Source of the DNA: Hsuehochloa calcarea | Lineage: Eukaryota; Streptophyta; Magnoliopsida; Poales; Poaceae | Assembly: GCA_036346395.1 (NCBI GenBank) | Contig: CM070604.1 | Span: 48,635,662-48,699,661, forward strand | DNA: 64,000 nt | Direction of reading: 5' to 3' | The notes under the pieces: generated by a model | The model's database searches: none | Told to the model about the DNA's origin: nothing | What the model saw: the letters and a program-made list of their open reading frames with translations, nothing else | In this document: positions 10,758 to 23,300 of the stretch, piece by piece | Position numbering within the stretch: the stretch's first letter is position 1 | Layout: every line of letters starts with the position of its first letter | Translations under genes and position numbers: made by a program

Positions 10758-13700
10758 TTATGAAGCAAGGAGTTTCTGGATGTCCTTCTGCAAGAAAATT
10801 CATATCAAGAACAAGAAGGCTGTGAGCAGCGGGGAATAGCAAAAGATAGCTAAAAATAACACTGCAGGGAAGTCGGCAGAAGTGGTTTGCAATATTATAG
10901 CCAAAACAAGATTAAGCAATGTGCCGCTCAATGAAATACATAAATATCCATTTCTTATATTGACATCAACTGAGAGATTTCAAAGGTAATGAGTGTATTT
11001 AGCAAAGCCATCATAATGACACTGAAATATAGTAACAAAACAGATCGAAAGTAAAATAGTGACTCAATTCAATATTAAGATAAATGGATTGTTAACTGAT
11101 GGACTCTGGCTTTCCACTCCATAATGATAACATGAAATACAACTACAGGTGACCCATTCAGTACTGCAACTTGGTACTTTTTTTATACCAAAGCGAGCAC
11201 CATAAGTCTACTTTCAACGAAGTGGGCTCAGGGTTCTATCTTCCGTGTCATCTGAAGTTCTGAATCACATAATCCTATGACAGGCAGAAGAAAATGTACA
11301 TGCTTGCCAAGCTCAGGCTGCTTCCATGTGGGTGACCCATTGACCATCATGAGCAACTGACATCTAGGACTTTATATTTCCAGCATTTATGCTTACACAA
11401 ATGCTCAGTACTGCCAAGCTGTATGTTATGAACTACTAGTGCCACTTGGAGTATGCAGCCCACAGGGGCCCTCAAGGTAGATCTAAGGCTTTCCAACACC
11501 GTTCTAGGACTGGGGGGTTAGTGTTCTGATGTTCCGTTGGACATGTTTAATTTCAGGTCGATGCCCACATCCCAAGATTGAAAACCTATTAAGGGACTTT
11601 GTGTATTAATAATAATTACTTATTAGTAAGGTCATAACTCCCACCAAAAGCTGTTGGAAGATTTTCATAAAAGAAACAAAAACATTAGTAGATTAAGGTT
11701 TTACAAGAACATGGAAAAAATGGCACCGACATATTATAGTCCAAAACATGGTTCAAACAGACTTGCCTAAATATTTTGCAGCCATTATTAAGGTCAGCTC
11801 ACCATCACTAATGAGATATAAATAACAATATGTATATATGCTTGATTCCTCAAAAAGTACCATACATGGTAGGCTGGCTCACAATGGTTAATGTTCACTT
11901 TTCGTGCAGTTTTGGTGTCCAGGGGAACTGGGGACGGCATCCCCATTAGCGATTTCAGCATGATGCTATGTTTCAAAAATCCAAAAAAATCATAGATGTA
12001 GTACACATAAAGTTATGTAAACCTGCAAAATTTCAAATTCAAATTCATCTCTGGTATCAAGAACCAAAAAAGACAAGCAGGCATGATTTTTTTGGTATTT
12101 TTCAAACATCGCATCATGCTGAAATTGCTAATGGGGACACCGGTTCCCGTGTGGACAGCGAATATGCCTATGAACAAATGAGCATATGTTGGAAATCTTT
12201 TAGAAGACACAGAAAAAATTCACACACCTCAATCTGGAACGGTGATGTTGTAGGTGGGTATCTCTCCACAACTTTGCCATTTTTTTCCACTAAGAACTTT
12301 TCAAAATTCCACTTCACTAGATCACCCAAAAATCCTCCAGCACTAGACTTAAGAAACTTATAAATAGGGGCTGTGTTAGGTCCATTGACATCAACCTGCC
12401 ATTGTATGTATAAGTACAAGAAATGCATCATGTATTCATGTCCCATTAGTTGGCAGCAATTGGCAGGAAATATTGAATATATTGCTTCTTAAGCTGGAGT
12501 TATCATACCTTGTCGAAAATAGGAAATTCAGCTTTAAACCTTGTACAAGCAAACTGCTTTATCTGCGGATTTGATCCAGGTTCTTGTGCACCAAATTGAT
12601 TGCATGGAAACGCCAGAATCTCAAATCCTGCAATTTAAATAAAGTATTAGACTAACAAACTGTATGAGATATAAAGTCTACTATGATCTGTAAAATCCAT
12701 GTTCATACAATGCCAACAGGAGACTTTAAAAAAGAGAAAGATAAGTGTTTGATTGTTTGGTGAGTAGTTATATGTTAGTTTCTTATGCACTCCAGATAGT
12801 TTATTGATCCAAGCGGAAGCGTCCCAAATTCCCAAGGTCAGGTCAGTTGCATGTAGAGATGAGGAGGAGCATAACAAGAGGGAATGACCTAAGAAATGTT
12901 TCATATAGCTACATAATATAAAGAGCCCATGATCAAGGGAAGATTGACCAATGATTGGGAACTGATCAAACTTCATTTACTACATGTCTACACCCCAGAA
13001 AATGCACAGGTAGGCAGCATGACAATGTCGCAAAGACATACTTAGGAGGAAAAAAGGATTACCAGTAATAGCATAAAAAATGGTATGAAAGCAGGAAGCA
13101 TGAAAAGGGATGTAAGCTTTTATAATGCAATTATGATCGGACATACTTATGAAAGGATCCAGCAACTCCACATAATTTATAGTGATTGATTTCCTAAAAC
13201 TAATAAATCAGCAAGCTATAGTTCAGTGTAAACAAAACCTAAACCAGAAATGCAGATTACCTTGAGTCTTGTACTTCTCATAAAGATGAGATAGTTCAGT
13301 GTAATTTGCTGTTGTCAGCCCACTGGAATTCACAGAAGAATGCAAAGTTTAATGCACAATATTGAGTAACTTACTATACTGGGCATTAGGCAAACAATTT
13401 ATCAAGGAAATTACCATTGAGAAGCAACATTAACAATCAGCAGCGCCTTTCCCTTGAACTTGCTAAGAGAAACATCTTTTCCATCGATGTCCTGCACAAT
13501 GGAGAGCAATTTTGTTCAGGCACAAAAGTTGAAATCGTACATATTTAATCCCCTTACAAAGGTATACTGATTCCTTCATGTATCAATAATTCGACATATA
13601 AGATGATGACAGATTAAAATGTGGGAAAATGCACTAGGGGAATAAAAGTATCATACTAAAAAACAGCCAAAAATCCCCAACAACATGTTACTTAGAACAA

Positions 13701-15024
13701 AGATGAACACACTACAATAAGGGAGTCAAAATGCGCCACTGCCAGTTTCATAAAAGTTAAATTTCACCACTAAACAAATGGTATCCCTTAGAATTTCTAT
13801 TATTCACTCTTTTAATCTTACTTGTTTTGACTGTGACTCTGCCTGAACATGTCCTGCATGTGCAATTTAATTAGTCCACAACTAACCATGATAGTATGTT
13901 TATCCCATGTACTAGCAGTCTAGCACATAGATGGAAAATAGGTTTATCAAGTGTAGGACTGCATGGATTTCCTAAATCCAAATATAAACTTTCAAACATT
14001 TACCTTAGAACTTCGTGTGCACTACTACAGCAAAAAAAGTTGTTTGAAGTCAAGTTTAAAGAACAAACTGTAATATGCTACTAGCTCACATGCATGCGAA
14101 CTAGGGCATTAATAAACATATGGAATTCTCAAAAAGGTAACATCCTTGGTGATTTCAGCATTGTCATCTTAAAGCTTAAGTGCTAAACTCAGATGCAGAA
14201 CTTATTTGTATCATAAGCATGTATCTGATAAGAAAAGGTTGATTCTGTACAACATCTCTTGTTTACAAATACATCCCAACAAACGATTATATCCATCAAA
14301 TGAAATTCGTCCGTGTATGCATTTCATGTGGAATGGTACCATCATAGTGCCAGAACAAGCATACATAACATACTTTTCATCATCTACATTCAGAAAATTT
14401 AGCACGCCATTCAACCTATAGTTCCAACACAATGCATCCCTGATAGCTAATGTTGTAACACTTTAATTTGCAAGCACAAAACTTCGATTACGTTCACCTG
14501 ATTTGAGTAATTTCTCACACGTTCAACAACACTACAAAACATTTAGAATGATATCCATCAATATATGGTTACAACACTCCCCACCAACCTCCACAACACC
14601 ACATAAAATACGTTATACCGCAACGAGCAACAAAACAATATAAACAATATCGTCGAAATTTTGAAATTTTCCAAGCATGCCATCCATGACTCCCGTTCGA
14701 ACGATTTGACCCAGCGCGCCTGTCACACGCAATGCATCCGCTAAAGCAATTCACAACAGCAAATTATCGCGAAAATCGCGAGGCTGTGATATGACTTGAG
14801 AAAAATATCACCTTCACGGTGAAGTCGTGGATGCTCTTCTCGGTGGCGTAGGCGACGCCGGGCGCCCACCTGCGCGGCCGCGGCGCCGCGACGGAGACCG
14901 CCGCCCTGCCCCAGGCCGTCCAGTGAGCCGGGAGGCGCACGAAGGCGGCGGCGGCGGCGGGAGGGAGCCGCGTGGCCGGCGCGGCGGGGAGGAGGCAGGT
15001 GAACGCCGTGGTGGAAGAAGCCAT
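10758..15024 (-). CDS. Glutathione peroxidase, probably plastid-targeted (6 exons)
   Basis: Reduces H2O2 and lipid hydroperoxides; plant members use mainly thioredoxin. Exons (minus strand): 14812-15024, 13415-13491, 13261-13322, 12509-12627, 12228-12395, 10758-10787, all with GT..AG introns and consistent phases, giving 222 residues. The N-terminus (MASSTTAFTCLLPAAPATRLPP.., Ala/Arg-rich, few acids) looks like a plastid transit peptide. The conserved body follows: HDFTVKDIDGKDVSLSKFKG, NVASQCGLT with the catalytic Cys spanning the exon 2/3 junction, ILAFPCNQFG, then VDVNG, KWNFEKFLV and RYPPTTSP, ending KDIQKLLAS. The last exon codes only nine residues. The start at 15024 is chosen because it opens the transit peptide in frame. 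No lesion is seen, so it is likely functional. Confidence 0.93.
11914..12158. mobile_element. MITE with about 50-bp terminal inverted repeats inside the last GPX intron
   Basis: The left arm (11914-11965: GTGTCCAGGGGAAC.., CCCCATTAGCGATTTCAG, CATGATGC) matches the reverse complement of the right arm (12110-12158: GCATCATGCTGAAATTGC, TAATGGGGACAC.., GTGGACAG). About 245 bp long, AT-rich centre, no ORF of its own. Superfamily not assigned because the TSD is unclear. Confidence 0.75.
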
Positions 15025-16350
15025 GTGGCTCGCGTCGTTGTGTGCCGTGTGGCGTCTCGGAGAGGATAGATGGGAAGTGGGAACAGGGGTGGTGGCGAAT
15101 AAAGCCTGCGCGTGTGGGGTTAGTGGTAGCGGCGCCGCATTGGTTCGCGGCGATTCTGGTTAAGGACTGAGGGAGCCTTTGTGGATATGCCCCTGGATTG
15201 TTCTGAGGGAGACACACTGGGGCATATCCACGTGTACACACCACCAGGGCATGCATACACACACCAGTGTGTCTCATTAGCACATGACTAAATAGATGAT
15301 GGTTAGAGATAAACCTGCGAACCTCACATAATTCCTACTGAAGTGTATCCGTGCGTGTGTAAAGATGTGCACCAGAATTTAAACTTTGGTGGATATAGTC
15401 GTACATCCACAACTCTACTACCACACAAAGAAGTGTTCCCAACAACTCTAGATTATATTGTGAAATAGTTACAGTTTGTGTTGTTTTCACGGTGATTCAC
15501 TCGTAATTTTTCAGTCAAAAGCATTGCAAATTCAATTTTAAAAAGTTATATTCCCTTCGTTCTTTTGTACTTGACGTTCTAAAATCCGTGCCGTTGAACT
15601 TTCGCCAATATGTACCTATCCAGAATAACTACATAAAAATTATGTATTCAATCGATCATAGATGAAAATTTACTTTCCACTTTGCGATCCTCATCAACTC
15701 TGACTTGTTGCTGAACTCAGCATATGCTACGGTCAACGTCGTCCTTACTAACTTTTATTGGATGGTTCAGATCAAGTGAACGTAGATCATGGCTCAAATT
15801 GAGCGTGCGAAGTTATCCATGGCTGAAATCCGTTGTTTGCGCGTAGCTAGAAGGCTATGAAAAGAAAAGGAACACATTTCCTGATTATGAAATGAAGAAA
15901 AATTTACAACATCTCGGGGGGAAAAACTATGTCTTTGGACGCGCACGTTGTGCGCCGGGCAGGTGTTGGACTTTTTCAGTGGGGCACACGGTAGAACGGC
16001 GAAGCTGGACCAGCGCCAGCCAATCGTCGGATCTTTATCGGAAGGAAATTTGCCGGAGGAGATCCTCTCTATTAGCCGTTGGATCAACTCTCTCAATCCA
16101 ACTGTTGATGGGGAGGTGACCCTCTCCTATCATATTTTTTTCCATCTTTATTCGCTTCGTTGCAACGTCGGGACTGACATTTATCAAGGCAGTGGAAGTA
16201 CGTTGTTATCGCGTGAGTTCTGATTAACTGTTCATTATGCGATACTGCTAATGGGACATGGATCGAACAACATATATATCAGCATCACTGAGCTGTTTAT
16301 TGTTGGCTATATTAAATAGCAATAAGCAAATTTAGCTACATGACGCACAA
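15025..16350. other. Promoter-side intergenic region of GPX; no gene recognised
   Basis: Presumed GPX promoter and 5' UTR immediately above 15024. At 15208-15275 a 12-bp inverted repeat (GAGACACACTGG..CCAGTGTGTCTC) encloses TG/CA-rich repeats. 15550-15600 resembles the ends of grass MITEs but no partner arm was found. Short ORFs at 15794-16223 have no recognisable domain. Confidence 0.45.
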
Positions 16351-17333
16351 CTTTTGTGCACTTAGCTTTTGGATATCTAAAAATCGTGTCTTGACCAAAA
16401 GGTACTAAACATTGGTGGCTTTTTAATTTGCTGTTAGACACTCTCGTTAAAATAATATATCCGGCTGATTAATGGAGATAAACTTTGTAAAATGACCTCA
16501 ATGCCCTCAACGCATAGTGCGGCGCACGGGAACCAAAGGCATGGTGAGCGGCGATGCAGGACCGTAAGGGCATCGATGGCAAACGACTGCGAGTTTTGGG
16601 ACGCGAAGCAGCGGAAAACGACGCAGAGGCAGCGACAAAGACGACGAGCAATGCGTAGAGACCGATGTTGGTTGAAGGCGGTGGCAGAGCTCGGGCTTGC
16701 GGCGACGACTAGAACGGTTGCGACTCGGCTGGCTTGGAGCAGCGGGTCGAGGAGACGAGATAACAATAAAGCTATCTGACCACACGCGGAGGCCAGGAGA
16801 GGACAGAGTCGATCAACGACGAGGAAGAAGCGACGATGACGACGCTACGGCTACAGTGGCGGAGGGGCTACAGTGGCAAGACGACGACACTGAGGAGGCG
16901 GTGGGGTAGATTAGGGCGCAATCAACACGAAGGTGGCGGTGGCGAGGACCCATACTCACCGTCGGCGACAGAAGACGACGACGAAGGTTGCAGCAGGCAA
17001 TGGCTTTCGAGCTTTGAATCTGACGACCTGCAGCAACTTCGGCTCCTAAGGTTAGGGCTTTGAGGGCGAGGCAGAATGGGGTGGCGAGGACGGGGGGCCA
17101 TGGCGGCTCTTATGGCGCGAGGCGACAGAAGGCTAGGGAGGAGGCGGGGAAGAAGGGGAGAGGAGAAAGAAGGAAGGGCAAAACAGACTTTTCACTAGTT
17201 TCTCTCTCCTTTTCGGTTCGAAAATGATATTTTAATAGTCTAAATGTCTAACAACAAAAAGCTATAAATTTTTAGTGTTTTTTTTTGGCAACGATAAGAT
17301 TTTTATGTGTTCAATAGCTAAGGACAAATAAGT
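16351..17333. mobile_element. Non-autonomous Mutator-like element with long TIRs and GC-rich cargo
   Basis: The left end (16351-16455) and the reverse complement of the right end (17225-17333) align over about 100 bp. Shared blocks are TTAGCT.TTG, CTAAAAAT, a GGCTTTTT/AGCTTTTT block, TGTTAGACA and ATTAAAATA. The interior (16500-17200) is markedly GC-rich with CGACGACG-type repeats, unlike the AT-rich ends, as in Pack-MULE-like elements that carry captured sequence. No transposase. A 9-bp TSD was not resolved. Confidence 0.6.
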
Positions 17334-18269
17334 TGAGTGTACTATAACCAATTTTGCTAATAAAATATAATATTATTTCTTCATAGATACTACTTAGTGC
17401 TGACCTGCACAAATGTTGCGACCTGTACTACGTGAATACATTGATCGTGAGAGCATCCACAATGCTTGAATAAGAGGTTGTGCCAATGGAATCTTTCTTG
17501 CAATACCACATGAACCAACGGAAAAAAAAAAAAAAAAAAAAGGAATAATGGACACTTCTATTGGACACGGATACCTTAAATAAAAAAGTATTTTACAGAG
17601 ATGGCAGGTGATCGTTGCCACCAAATTTATACAAACACAAGACAACACAAAATTCAACAATCTCATTTGACAAACTTTTATTTTTTTAACAAATATTTTA
17701 CAAACTTTACACTACCAATTTTTCTCATGGATCACTCCTCACGGTCTGCTTTATATTCTTCAAACTCCTCATCACCGTTGGAACAATAAACAAACAAACA
17801 ATACATCCCAAACTTTCCACCATTACAATTTCCGATCAACATTTGTAGCCTCCATTTTCTCAATATTTTCTTCTGTATGGTGTTCTCCCAACCCTAACAC
17901 CGTCCCAAACTATCGTTTTTTTCATCATGGCTTCCATATGAAGCCAGTGGAATGTTTGGATGACCTGAAATTGGTTGGTCGTTATTGCCAGTTGAATCAA
18001 CAGCCTTGCTAGATGCAAGTTCTTTAAATCTGTAGTTCTTTTAATTATAGTTAGGATAAGTTGACTGCAATTTCGTGAAATTTACTTTAAAAAATGAACG
18101 ATGCAAATCCATACACACCATTAGTTTTGTAACTAGAGTTGGACTATAAAATCACTATACCGGTTTTCTGGAAGGTATCCTATGACAATTTTTGGCTGAC
18201 ATTTCTAGGCAATTAGATAGACTGCGAGTTGGTTGATATTGTCATCCCCTTCAATAAAAAAAATAACTA
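17334..18269. other. Unassigned stretch with a poly(A) run
   Basis: Contains a homopolymer run of about 20 A at 17521-17541 and low-complexity AT-rich sequence. The ORF starting MDHSSRSALYSSNSSS (17727) and a downstream FHHGFHMKP segment hint at a decayed transposon or Myb-like ORF but are too weak to name. Confidence 0.35.
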
Positions 18270-18279
18270 GTCATAGAAT
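18270..18279. repeat. TSD of the truncated LINE (left copy; right copy 18590-18599)
   Basis: GTCATAGAAT occurs at exactly both ends of the insert. Confidence 0.7.
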
Positions 18280-18589
18280 GTTAGGAGTTCCGCTTTGTCA
18301 TTCTCGAGCTGGACAGTTTGGCCATGCATGGTAAACACGATCAAGACCCACGACGGCAAGAGATCGGAGATAGTGAGTATATGGCATGAAATCCAGGAGT
18401 TTTCTTTCTCTATCTATTATCCATACCAGACGCAAGGCTAATTTGGCAGCTCGCTGCTGCGCGAAGAAAGCCTTGGCTGGAGTTTCTATGTGTACTTGGG
18501 TTAATTGCATCTGGACTTTCTCTTGGATGTAAAGTATTGTAATTCTGCTTTAAGTTAATAAAACTCGTGCTTTGCCTAAAAAAAGTATT
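18280..18589 (+). mobile_element. 5'-truncated LINE-type insertion with TSD
   Basis: Flanked by the direct repeat GTCATAGAAT (18270-18279 and 18590-18599). The insert encodes on the plus strand an RNase H-like tail (MVNTIKTHDGKRSEI, then SIWHEIQEF, then NLAARCCAKKAL) and ends in a polyadenylation-type 3' end (AATAAAACTCGTGC, then A-rich). Direct repeats plus a 3' A-rich tail and 5' truncation are the signature of target-primed reverse transcription. Confidence 0.7.
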
Positions 18590-18797
18590 GTCATAGAATA
18601 TGTGCAATTGATATAAATAAATAATCCGACAAAAATATTTTCTGGTGCTCACCTTTACGCATATACTAGTGTGCGCGTCTCAGTATGAACTTCGTTAGGT
18701 TGTAAATTTATCCTTGGCCTCCATCATTCTAGGCATATGCTAAGAGGGCGCACTCGCGTGTGTGTACATCTGGTGTGCATACATCATAGTACGTGTG

Positions 18798-19727
18798 TAG
18801 GGGTGAAAATGGTTTGGATAGTTTCCGACCGATCCAGATCATTTTCGAATACGGATGCTATCAACTAGGATATTTATCGGATAATGTTGGATCGGAACAA
18901 ATGCAGATTATTTTTGTCTAAAATGAATACTGATTCAGTAGTGCACTATCCATCGAATATGAATACGGCTTTGGATATCCGAAGATACATAGGTCCGAAT
19001 ATCCGAAGATATTGTTTTAGGCTGCATGTGCGTTGTCTTTCGAAGATCATAACTTTTTTTTTGTTCGAAGTCCAAATTAGGCAAATGAGTAGGCTAAATT
19101 ATAACTCTCAAGGAGAATTGCAACTTTGTATTTGTGAATATTTTCATTTGAGTCTATTTAATTGCCCAAAAATACTTACAAATGTCTGAATAATATTTTC
19201 AACACCCAACATTTCTTCAGATTTTGCCCAAACATAACTCCTTTCATTATTCTTCTTTCTTGTGAGTCCCAAAACACAATCGTTATGCATATAAATAAAT
19301 AAATATCAATAAAATATTATTTTATAATGAATTATGCAATATTTATGAGGTAGGGAATAGATATCAAGTAAGCAAAAGTGGTAAATAAAGCATATAAGGT
19401 AGAATATATTGAGTTATTTTACATTAAAAATATGTTAGGGAGTGGATGTAAACATGTACACATATGCAAATTTGACGAACATTTTAATAGTATAAACTAA
19501 TTCTTTGTTTTGCTTGCTGCAATGCAAGCAATTTAAGGGGTTTTCATGTTCTGAGAAATATTTGTGACAACATTCGTTTCAATTAGTATTCGCTCCATAT
19601 TTGTATTTGATATTATTCGTATTCTTATTCATATCTGGGATATTCGTATTCTCATATGCAAAAAATATATATATAAATAAATATGTAGAGCCATTATATG
19701 TCCGTATTCGATCCGTTTTCACCCCTA
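18798..19727. mobile_element. hAT-like non-autonomous element, 930 bp, perfect 8-bp TSD
   Basis: Terminal repeats TAGGGGTGAAAA(T/C)GG at both ends, flanked by the 8-bp duplication TACGTGTG (18790-18797 and 19728-19735). The interior is AT-rich with repeated GAATA-CGGAT words (GAATATCCGAAGATA type). No transposase ORF. 8-bp TSD and TAGGG-type termini place it in hAT. Confidence 0.85.
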
Positions 19728-20029
19728 TACGTGTGCGACTTCCTCGTAATCGTAAAAAATACTTTCATACTTTTATATTTTATAGGTTTACAAATAGTGT
19801 GCTGCAATATAAATTTATTGCTGATATTATATTTTAGAGGCGTGTCAATACCAGCCCTTATTTATGATTAAAGGGAGTACTCAACAAACTGTCAATAGAT
19901 TTTGTAATCTGGCATTTATCTTGTCCATCCATTCACGCCCACCTCCAAGCATCCCAGGACGTCGGATCCTGATCAAACGACTACCAGTGACAGAGGTCGG
20001 TTTCCCCATTCCCATGAATCCCATCTGCC

Positions 20030-20037
20030 TATAAAAG
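20030..20037 (+). promoter_or_regulatory. TATA box of the SPT5-like pseudogene
   Basis: TATAAAAG, about 130 bp upstream of the exon-1 ATG at 20163. Its presence shows that the SPT5 copy is a DNA-level duplicate with promoter rather than a retrocopy. Confidence 0.55.
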
Positions 20038-20332
20038 AAGCCGCCCTAGTCGCCCAGCGCGATCCAAACGTCCAAACCAGCAGAACTCCACATTTCAAAC
20101 ACACGAAAATCTGAAACAGAGTCAGAGAACCTTCGCGCCCGGCGAAGTCGCCGGACGCGGCCATGGCGCCCAAGCGGAGGGGAGACGCGGAGGCGGAGGC
20201 TGGAGGAACAAGCCTCAGACGGCGTTGCGCCGACGGCGCGAGCAGCGGCAACGAGCTGCCGGCGGGAGCGTCAGCGCTGTCATGAGGAGCGGCTCCCTGG
20301 CGTCGAGGGGTTCCTCGACATCTATGCCGAGG

Positions 20333-23300
20333 TAGGCTCTGAAATAGCCCAGAAAAATTAAAATTTTGAATTTTTTTGAATCTTTTCGTTCAAATTTGAA
20401 CTCTTTCCGTTTTCAAAATTTTTCGCCGAAAACCCGCTTTCCCTTTCCGGAAATCCGCCTTCTCCTTTCGGAGGCGCCTTTTTCTCCCGGCGCCTTCGCT
20501 CTTTCTTCTCCCTTCTTCTTCCTTCGCTTGGGCGTCACTCGGCCGACACCATCGCCGCTCCCGCGCTGTTGTCACCGCTAACCCCCGCGCCACCTTGCCG
20601 CCTCCATCACCTTCCTCCCCCTTCGCCGCCTCCACCTGACTCGCCCATGCCGCCACCTCTCCTCTCTCGGCGCCACCCGAAGCTTCCCCCGCCGCCACTG
20701 CTCCTGGCGCCCTACTGGCGCCATCGCCTCTCCACAGGCTATAAAAAGCCACCCCGGGCTTGCTCTCCTCCTCACCTCCACCTCCAACCCCTTCCCCACC
20801 CTTCAATCCCTCCAGAGCCGGCGAATTGTGAAGTTCTTCCGCCACCTCCTCCTCCGGCCGAAGCGAGTTTTCATTAAATTCACCACCTTCCCTCCCCCCA
20901 TCCCTCCCACCTCCGGCGGTAGCCCCACCTCGCCGCCGCCAAACTTTCCCCCCTCGCCCCACCACCTCCCTCACAGGAGCTCGTTGGCGCCGAGCTCCAC
21001 TGCCGCCAGCTCCACAGCCATCGTCGCCATGCCTCCTCGGTGCACCTCCGACCACCCTACCACCTCCATTGAGACCCCTCCACTCACTGATGCTCCTCTG
21101 CCCCTCATCCTTGCCGGAGCGCCGTCGTATCCCCGCCACTTCCTTCCCCTGCTCCGGGCATGCGCCTCCGCCGTCGCCGCCCCATCTCCGCACCCCCTCC
21201 ACCCCTGCAAATCCCCAAAATGGAACCACCTCGCCTTTGTGGTGCTCCCCATGCCCTTCCCCGCCGCCGCCGTCGCAATCGCCGCCGCCATCGGCTCGGG
21301 CGAGCACGCGGCCAAAACGACCAGTATTTGCTCCACCCGCTTATGGTCGGGCCGTTTGGCCTTGCTTAAATGGGTCATATGAAGCCGCACAAGAAATTTG
21401 TCCTTTCACTTTATTCATTCCATTTCAGCCTTTTACTATTCACTACACAATAATTTATTTACTGTTCATTACCCGAAATCCCTATTCATGAACTGAAAAA
21501 TTGTTTTTACTATTCATTATCATGAACAGTACCCCCTAGTTACTGCTCATCATCAATTTTTTTTATCTATGAATAGTAAATATATCATTATTCATCATCT
21601 GGCACTGTTCATCTGCAAACCCCTAATTCGACATTATATATCCATTTCACCCGTTTCGAGCCTAGAAATCCATTTCTCCACTCCGTTCAGTCCAATTAAA
21701 CCCTAGATAAATTCCCACCCTCCCGCACCACCTTCTTTATGTTTCTTTTATGTTTTTTTACTTGCATGTTGTTCCCAGCCCATTCCTTGTCGAGTTGGAT
21801 TTTACTTGGTTTGTTTTATTATTTTGCTTCTCGTTATGTCACGATCTTGAAAACCAAGCTGCAGAAGACATTAGACAATACCAAAATCTACAGGACTTTG
21901 TGCAAGAAGGCAAGCCACATTCTTTGATCATTTTGAACCTACAATTCATATATTTAATATTACTTTCATTATTGTATTTGTGCCAATTACTTTAAATATT
22001 GAAATAATACTTTTGAATGCCATGATGTTTAGATAAATCCTATTACCCCACATACAAACCCACCTAGCACTTGTAGGCCATATTCACCTTGACAAGGTTA
22101 ACATTTCTTGTAAACTATATTCAACTTGACAAGTCCACATAAAAATATTATCTATGCAAGTAGTTTTGTCACTAAAATTATGGTTACCAATCAAAAGAGA
22201 GTATTGGTGGTTCGCTAATGGTTTTGGTGTGAAGTTGAGGGTTGTGTCCAGAAAGTTGGGCAACCCAATAGACTTGTGTTGGAAAAGTGAGTCGCGTGTG
22301 AGACCCAGAGGATAGAAAGCCACGTGGTTGTGTTGGTCTATCGCTTCACTGTGGGACTAGTAAGGACAAGTACCTTGTGCCAAAATAATAGACACAGAAA
22401 ACCGCTCAACCACAGGTGTGGTCATTACTCCCTGGCTTAGTACACTGCTCTTCCGATTGAATATCTACAGCATCTAGAGTGGGACAGGAGTGGGCCTGCA
22501 GGGGCACTCGTTGGTCTTCACAACGGTATGGTCCCGTCAGCCTCGGAGTGCGAATTCCACTGTTGGCCGGTGGTCTCCCGAGGGTTGTATGGAGTCTGAA
22601 CCTATCGGGTAGAGGCTAGAAAGGTTGAGTAGTGAAAAAGCTTTGTTATCTCAGCTCATTCGCACGTTAACGTGTTGCGTGTATATTGCATGACAGTACG
22701 AGCTTGAGGTATCTTGTGGGTAAAGCTGAGCAACTCTGCAGAGTATATCAAATGGTATTTGAATACGTCGTATTTCCGGTTAATGAAGTTGTATTCATGG
22801 GTGATTCTAATACATGAGGCATAAGTAGAGTTTTTGAGATGAAAATCTGGTTTGTGCATTTGTTGAGAACCCCTGTTGTTATTATTTATTATTGTTTTAC
22901 TGTTTTAAAGTTAAACTGAAAAATGCATCCACAAAATGGCTGTTAAGGTAAACCCTAACCATCCATTGAATTTTTTGCATGTAATTATTTAGGTTTTCCA
23001 TGTGGTTTGTTGAGTACGGTAGTAGTACTCAATTTTGCAAAATTTGCAACCCCTCCACAGAAGAAGATTGGAAAAATGTTGAGAACCCCAATGAGCAGGA
23101 TTTTGGTGAACCCCCATGTGGATATCATGGGGATATGCTCCAGATCTTAGGATGATGTGACAATTGGCAATGACGTTAACGATTTGTCGTTTCACGTGTT
23201 TTCGGCAAAGTTTCAGGACTGTCAGGTCCAAGATTGGTCTGATCGGTCCTAGCGGTGGTCGGACCGGCAATGTCAGAAAGTGTTGGATTGAGCTGGGCCA

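Noticed and set aside
13712..13740. CACTACAATAAGGG as a transposon end
   Set aside because: Same reason: no inverted partner within the intron.
14017..14045. CACTACTACAGCAAAA as a CACTA terminus in a GPX intron
   Set aside because: No partner terminus, subterminal repeats or TSD found nearby.
15208..15275. Inverted repeat GAGACACACTGG..CCAGTGTGTCTC as a MITE
   Set aside because: Arms of only 12 bp within TG/CA-rich sequence, no TSD; could be chance.
14741..15283. 180-residue minus-strand ORF overlapping GPX exon 1
   Set aside because: A shadow frame of the transit-peptide exon; the GPX frame alone joins to the downstream exons.
20390..21307. 305-residue minus-strand ORF rich in Gly, Arg and Glu
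   Set aside because: Low-complexity translation of a GC-rich LTR block; equally long ORFs exist on the other strand and no domain is recognisable.
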